From Lentimicrobium sp. (GTDB lineage: Bacteria > Bacteroidota > Bacteroidia > Bacteroidales > Lentimicrobiaceae), in contig JAAXUD010000006.1 of NCBI GenBank assembly GCA_013336205.1, positions 1-19,253 of the forward strand: 19,253 nucleotides of DNA, in the 5' to 3' direction. The translations under genes and the position numbers were made by a program. This document shows positions 15,346 to 19,253 of this stretch, piece after piece (the first letter of the stretch is position 1; each line of letters begins with the position of its first letter). The notes beneath the pieces were generated by a model that ran no database searches, was not told the DNA's origin, and saw only the letters and a list, made by a program, of their open reading frames with translations.

Positions 15346-16135
15346 TTATATCAACAAGTTTGTGAAAGAGGCCCCGGAGGCAGGTATTATTTTAGGAACA
15401 GGTTTGGGTGGACTGACTACCGAAATAATTATAGAGAAAGAGCTTCCTTATAGTGAAATTCCCAATTTCCCTGTCTCGACTGTCGAAGGTCATAAGGGTC
15501 AGTTGATTTTTGGCAGCCTTGGCGGTAAACGCATTGTTGCGATGCAGGGCCGCTTTCATTTTTATGAAGGATGGTCAATGCAGGAAATTGTTTTTCCGAT
15601 CAGGGTGATGAAAGCCCTGGGGATTAAAATTCTACTGGTTTCGAATGCAAGCGGAGGTTTGAATGCAGGTTTTGAAGTTGGCGATATTATGTTCATCACC
15701 GATCATATTAACCTGATGGGGACTAATCCGCTTATTGGTAAAAATGACGATAGGGTCGGGCCGAGGTTCCCTGACATGAGTGAAGCTTATGACCGGGTTA
15801 TTCTGGATAAAGCCTGTGATATAGCCAGTCGTGAAGGAATTCCATTTCGCACCGGTGTTTATGCTGCAGTTACCGGGCCTACTTTTGAAACGCCGGCTGA
15901 ATACCGGTATATTCATACCATTGGGGCTGATGCCGTTGGAATGTCAACCGTTCCTGAGGTAATCGCCGCAAGGCATATGAATGTGCCTGTTTTTGCGGTT
16001 TCTGTTATTTCTGACCTTGGTGTTCCCGGTAAAATTGTTGAAGTTTCGCACAAGATAGTCATTGATGCTGCCAGCAAGGCAGAGCCCCGGATGACGCGTG
16101 TTATTACAGAGCTGTTGAAGGAACTTACACTCTGA
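15317..16135 (+). CDS. punA: Purine-nucleoside phosphorylase, trimeric (PunA/DeoD-like low-mass class)
   Basis: I choose the ATG at 15317, giving 272 residues, the normal family length; an upstream in-frame ATG at 15260 would only add a tail coded inside lpxK. The enzyme splits purine nucleosides with phosphate in salvage. Motifs: phosphate loop ILGTGLGG (25-32), EGHKGQL (57-63), MQGRFHFYEG (76-85), SNASGGLN (109-116), GPTFETPAEYR (187-197) and GADAVGMSTVPEV (203-215). At the base-recognition position, where human PNP has Asn243, the sequence reads VISDLG with Asp233, which could widen use toward 6-aminopurines. It is translationally coupled to lpxK, although the two pathways are unrelated. 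Confidence 0.95.
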   Translation: MLTKIKESVDYINKFVKEAPEAGIILGTGLGGLTTEIIIEKELPYSEIPNFPVSTVEGHKGQLIFGSLGGKRIVAMQGRFHFYEGWSMQEIVFPIRVMKALGIKILLVSNASGGLNAGFEVGDIMFITDHINLMGTNPLIGKNDDRVGPRFPDMSEAYDRVILDKACDIASREGIPFRTGVYAAVTGPTFETPAEYRYIHTIGADAVGMSTVPEVIAARHMNVPVFAVSVISDLGVPGKIVEVSHKIVIDAASKAEPRMTRVITELLKELTL

Positions 16136-16195
16136 TGCAATAATATCTTTATATCTGTCTGCACAATTGGCCGAAGGCTCGAACGTTCATTTACT

Positions 16196-17365
16196 ATGAG
16201 ACGTCAACATATTTTTTCCAGACTTTCTGCCATTTCTATTCTTTTCCTGTTGTTGATGGCATCCTGCAATCAGCAGCGCAACCCTGATATGGTATCTGTT
16301 TGCGGAAACGCTGCTTTATTTCAGGATACTTATATTAAGCTTGTCAGGGTTGACACTGCTGCCTATACCGTTATCGATTCAGTAAAACCTGGCCGTGATG
16401 GTTCATTCTGTTTGAATTTCCTCCCTGAGATGGCTGGTTTTTACCTGCTCCGTGCTGACAATAAGGTTATAGCTCCACTGGTAATTCTTCCCGGCGACTC
16501 TATTATTGCTGAAATAAGACAGGATACGGTTATTATTTCAGGCGGGGCAGAGGCTGGTACTTTCGATAATTTTCGCCGTTCATTGCTGGCTGATGAAGAG
16601 AAAGTTGATTCTCTGGGAACCATATTGATGCTTGCACGCGATCTGGGCAATTACACTGAAATAAAGCAGGAAACGGATGCTGCTTATTACGCCCTTATGC
16701 AAAATGCGAAACGGAGGGGCGTGTCCTATCTCCAACAAAATCAGAATTATTTTTCGATGCTACTAGTTATAAACAGTAAAATTCAGCAATCATTTCTGTT
16801 TGATGAAGTAAACGATAGTTCCTGGTTCTTTTATGCTGATTCAATGTTAATAAATGCCAATCCTGAAAATCCGCATGCTTTGGCGTACCATAAGCGGATG
16901 CAGTTATTGAGGATCGCCAGCGCGAAGGAAAGGAAAGCTATTGAAAATATGAAAGCAGGGAATAAGGCACCTTCTCTTGGTTTGCCCGGGCTGAATGGTT
17001 TAATTGAAAAGCTGGACCCTGCCGAAAACAGATTTACCCTGGTTTATTTCTGGTCACCGGCTGATGCGCTCAGCCGCAAAGCAAACCTGGAATTAAAGAC
17101 CCTTTACGATCAATATAAAGGAAAGAATTTTGAAGTTTTTGCTGTTTCACTTGACAAGTATCCTGATCGCTGGAAGGCGGCCGTGAACCTCGACAAGCTC
17201 TGGTGGGCAAATGTTAACGATACCCTTGCCCTTGAATCAAAAATTGCCGCCGAATGGTATATTCAGAAATTGCCTGTTTTTGTGTTACTTGATCAGCAGG
17301 GCAGGATAGTAGAACGGTTTACCTCCGTAAATCTGCTGGCCAGGCGGCTGGAAGCTGAGTATTAA
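16196..17365 (+). CDS. DUF4369 / thioredoxin-fold lipoprotein lacking the CxxC
   Basis: 389 residues with a lipoprotein signal (LLLMASC, lipobox Cys24). Residues about 30-115 fit the DUF4369 domain common before TlpA-like domains in Bacteroidota; a helical linker follows, then a thioredoxin/AhpC-TSA-like fold at about 253-389 (KAGNKAPSLGLPGLNG, TLVYFWSP, VFAVSLDKYPDRW, QKLPVFVLLDQQGRIV). The cis-Pro position (Pro360) is kept, but the active-site WCxxC is replaced by WSPADALS (286-293), with no cysteine anywhere in the fold. It therefore cannot act as a thiol-disulfide oxidoreductase and may be a binding or structural protein. It starts 60 nt after punA on the same strand. Confidence 0.82.
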   Translation: MRRQHIFSRLSAISILFLLLMASCNQQRNPDMVSVCGNAALFQDTYIKLVRVDTAAYTVIDSVKPGRDGSFCLNFLPEMAGFYLLRADNKVIAPLVILPGDSIIAEIRQDTVIISGGAEAGTFDNFRRSLLADEEKVDSLGTILMLARDLGNYTEIKQETDAAYYALMQNAKRRGVSYLQQNQNYFSMLLVINSKIQQSFLFDEVNDSSWFFYADSMLINANPENPHALAYHKRMQLLRIASAKERKAIENMKAGNKAPSLGLPGLNGLIEKLDPAENRFTLVYFWSPADALSRKANLELKTLYDQYKGKNFEVFAVSLDKYPDRWKAAVNLDKLWWANVNDTLALESKIAAEWYIQKLPVFVLLDQQGRIVERFTSVNLLARRLEAEY

Positions 17366-17408
17366 CTCTTCCTCAACGGATTAAACAGGCTTGATAAAGC
17401 TAAATCAC

Positions 17409-17416
17409 TATTTTTG
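17409..17416 (+). promoter_or_regulatory. Putative -7 element for lpxH
   Basis: TATTTTTG fits TAnnTTTG exactly and lies 29 nt before the TTG start of the LpxH-type gene. A CTTG at 17390 is 15 nt upstream, closer than usual for the -33 box. Confidence 0.5.
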
Positions 17417-17445
17417 CACTGTACGAATCAGTAAAAGAACCAGAT

Positions 17446-18237
17446 TTGAAGATATACTTTGCCTCCGATTTTCATTTAGGAATCCCCGATCACGCTTCAA
17501 GCCTGTTGCGTGAGAAACTATTGGTACAGTGGCTTGACAAGGTTTGTTTTGATGCTACGGAGTTGTACCTGATGGGCGATGTATTTGATTTCTGGTTCGA
17601 GTACAAAACGGTTGTACCGCGTGGATTTACCAGGCTGTTTGGGAAACTGGCCGAAATTGTTGATCGCGGTGTGCCGGTTTATCTTTTCAGGGGAAACCAT
17701 GATATCTGGGCATTTAACTATTTTGAACAGGAAATTGGGATTAAGCTTCAACGCGAGGGAGTGATTAAAGAATGGAATGGCAAGCGGTTTTTCCTTGCCC
17801 ATGGTGATGGTTTGGGCCCGGGTGACAACGGTTATAAATTTCTGAAAAGGGTTTTTGAATTCAAACCCAACCAATGGCTGTTTCGCTGGATGCATCCGGA
17901 TATCGGCACCCGGCTGGCGCTTTATTTTTCAAGAAAAAGCCGTTATGCCAATGAAATCCGTGATGAAAAACAGATTTCGAAAGAAGGGGTGATTGAGCTC
18001 TCGAAGGAACGTTTGTATACATTTGCCAACGACTATCTTAAAACAGATCCCGGCATTGATTATTTTATTTTTGGTCACCGCCACGTGCCTGCCAACCTGC
18101 CACTTACAGGCAATAGCCGTTTTGTAAACCTGGGGGACTGGATTACTAATTTTAGTTATGCTGTGTTTGATGGGGAGGAGTTACATTTAATGTCCTATAA
18201 AACAGGAAAATCAGAACCACTTAAGAACAATCAATAA
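17446..18237 (+). CDS. lpxH: UDP-2,3-diacylglucosamine diphosphatase, LpxH type
   Basis: 263 residues of the calcineurin-like metallophosphoesterase family, which cleaves UDP-2,3-diacylglucosamine to lipid X and UMP in lipid A synthesis. The full metal-ligand set is seen: SDFH (Asp8, His10), GDVFD (Asp45), GNHD (Asn84, His85), HGDG (His119) and GHRH (His211, His213), with the same spacing logic as E. coli LpxH. Start: KIYFASDFHLG is the conserved beginning and is preceded directly by TTG, with no ATG nearby, so the gene uses a TTG start. The helical cap region (about 125-175) matches the lipid-binding insertion. A close relative acting on another substrate is possible, but the LPS context favours LpxH. 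Confidence 0.88.
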   Translation: MKIYFASDFHLGIPDHASSLLREKLLVQWLDKVCFDATELYLMGDVFDFWFEYKTVVPRGFTRLFGKLAEIVDRGVPVYLFRGNHDIWAFNYFEQEIGIKLQREGVIKEWNGKRFFLAHGDGLGPGDNGYKFLKRVFEFKPNQWLFRWMHPDIGTRLALYFSRKSRYANEIRDEKQISKEGVIELSKERLYTFANDYLKTDPGIDYFIFGHRHVPANLPLTGNSRFVNLGDWITNFSYAVFDGEELHLMSYKTGKSEPLKNNQ

Positions 18238-18287
18238 TTCGGGACTTCCGTTTATTTGAGTACTATCAGGTTTGTAAACTTATAATT

Positions 18288-19178
18288 ATGCTGTTTTCAA
18301 GTATCGACATTGGCTCAAACGCGGTCAGGCTCCTTTTTGCCAATGTTTACGAAAGTAAAGCAGGCCCGGTTACCGAGAAGGCTTCGCTTATCCGGATTCC
18401 CATCCGTTTGGGGATGGATGTTTTTAATAATGGACGCATCTCTGACCAAAAGGCAGATGATCTGGTTAACACCATGAAAGCCTTCAAGCTGCTGATAGAC
18501 GTATATAAACCACTCGGATACCGGGTAGCTGCCACTTCCGCAATGCGCGAAGCATCCAACAACGAGGAAGTAATGGCACGGGTTAAACAGGAAGCCGGGC
18601 TTGAAATCGGTATTATCGATGGGATTGAGGAAGCCAACATTATCAGTTCGCTCAGCAATGTTTTTGTCAACAAAAATTTCAGCAAAACCATCTATGTGGA
18701 TGTTGGGGGCGGATCAACCGAGATTTCCGTGCTCGATGGTGCCCGTTTTGTGACTTCCAACTCATTCCGGATCGGAACCATCCGGCTGCTGGCCGATAAG
18801 GTTGAAGAAACTGAATGGGAGGTGATGCGCAAATGGCTGAATCAGTTTAAGGCGGACTTTGGCCGGATGAATTGTATCGGTTCAGGAGGCAACATTAATA
18901 AAATTACCAAGATGTATGGCTATCCGATTAACAATATGGTCAACTTTGACCAACTCCAATATGCCTACAAGCAGTTGAACAGCATGCCGCTTGATTTACG
19001 CATTGAGCGAATGGGTCTACGACCCGACCGTGCTGATGTAATTGTACCTGCCGCCCGTATTTTTATTAAAATTTTGAAGTGGACCGATATCAATGTGATT
19101 ATTGCCCCTAAAATCGGATTGGCAGATGGCCTGGTGTTGCTGCAGTATAAGGAGATGAAGGAAAGTGGGGTGATTTGA
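18288..19178 (+). CDS. Ppx/GppA-family phosphatase (exopolyphosphatase or pppGpp phosphohydrolase)
   Basis: 296 residues, the short form with only the two ASKHA-fold domains and no C-terminal HD or helical domain. The phosphate-1 loop is SIDIGSNAVRLL (5-16), followed by ATSAMREA (82-89), the catalytic glutamate in DGIEEANII (111-119), and the phosphate-2 loop DVGGGSTE (138-145). C-terminal APKIGLADG is the family's usual ending. Family members remove terminal phosphates from polyphosphate or pppGpp; sequence alone does not tell which. The start ATG at 18288 is 50 nt after lpxH. A heptanucleotide array begins on the base after its stop codon. Confidence 0.93.
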   Translation: MLFSSIDIGSNAVRLLFANVYESKAGPVTEKASLIRIPIRLGMDVFNNGRISDQKADDLVNTMKAFKLLIDVYKPLGYRVAATSAMREASNNEEVMARVKQEAGLEIGIIDGIEEANIISSLSNVFVNKNFSKTIYVDVGGGSTEISVLDGARFVTSNSFRIGTIRLLADKVEETEWEVMRKWLNQFKADFGRMNCIGSGGNINKITKMYGYPINNMVNFDQLQYAYKQLNSMPLDLRIERMGLRPDRADVIVPAARIFIKILKWTDINVIIAPKIGLADGLVLLQYKEMKESGVI

Positions 19179-19253
19179 TTTGCGGTTTGCGATTTACAAA
19201 TGACGAATAACGAATAACGAATAACGAATGACAATTGACGAATGACTAATAAT
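19179..19253. repeat. Heptanucleotide array starting directly after the ppx/gppA stop codon
   Basis: Ten consecutive 7-nt units in register plus a partial one, running out of the window: TTTGCGG, TTTGCGA, TTTACAA, ATGACGA, three ATAACGA, ATGACAA, TTGACGA, ATGACTA. The pattern drifts stepwise from TTTGCGA to ATAACGA to TTGACGA. The first unit starts on the base after TGA (19176-19178). Confidence 0.9.

Overview
The window reads as a piece of a Bacteroidota chromosome, probably from the order Bacteroidales or a relative. This is inferred from gene content, not from a database match. The clues are a DUF5703 carbohydrate-active protein, head-GIN (DUF2807) and DUF4369/thioredoxin-fold lipoproteins, a FadL/OmpP1-type porin beside a Tyr/Gly-rich lipoprotein, an archaeal-type ProS, the lpxK-punA and nif3-zinc-ribbon gene pairs, almost no Shine-Dalgarno sequences, and several TAnnTTTG (-7) promoter elements. 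No rRNA, tRNA, CRISPR array, transposase or phage gene was seen.

Layout. 1-1462 (-): 3'-truncated secreted DUF5703 protein. 1783-2568 (-): mazG. 2566-2798: a repeat-filled mazG leader made of three adjacent arrays. 2885-4054 (+): PagL-like lipid A deacylase barrel. 4122-4985 (+): DUF2807 lipoprotein whose signal-peptide core is encoded by a heptanucleotide repeat. 5201-6676 (-): proS, convergent with the DUF2807 gene, with a bidirectional terminator between them. 6821-10151 (+): Tyr/Ser-rich repeat lipoprotein, then an OmpP1/FadL-type barrel. 10321-11820 (-): secreted TPR protein. 11888-13867 (-): Nif3 and zinc-ribbon coiled-coil pair. 14278-16135 (+): lpxK and punA, overlapping by 29 nt. 16196-17365 (+): DUF4369/thioredoxin-fold lipoprotein without the CxxC. 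17446-18237 (+): LpxH-type hydrolase. 18288-19178 (+): Ppx/GppA-type phosphatase.

Themes. Most genes are housekeeping or envelope genes. Three act on lipid A (LpxH, LpxK, PagL-like), and at least seven products carry an export signal. MazG, PunA and possibly Ppx/GppA handle nucleotides or polyphosphate.

The most unusual signal is a set of short, mosaic tandem arrays with a period of 7 nt (one has 8 nt) placed exactly at gene borders. They cover the mazG start codon and leader, sit inside the DUF2807 signal peptide, abut the proS stop codon, and begin on the base after the ppx stop codon. Because 7 is not a multiple of 3, the array inside the DUF2807 gene gives the same hydrophobic heptapeptide in every frame and could switch the gene's reading frame when a unit is gained or lost. 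I consider this repeat family the best candidate here for an undescribed element.
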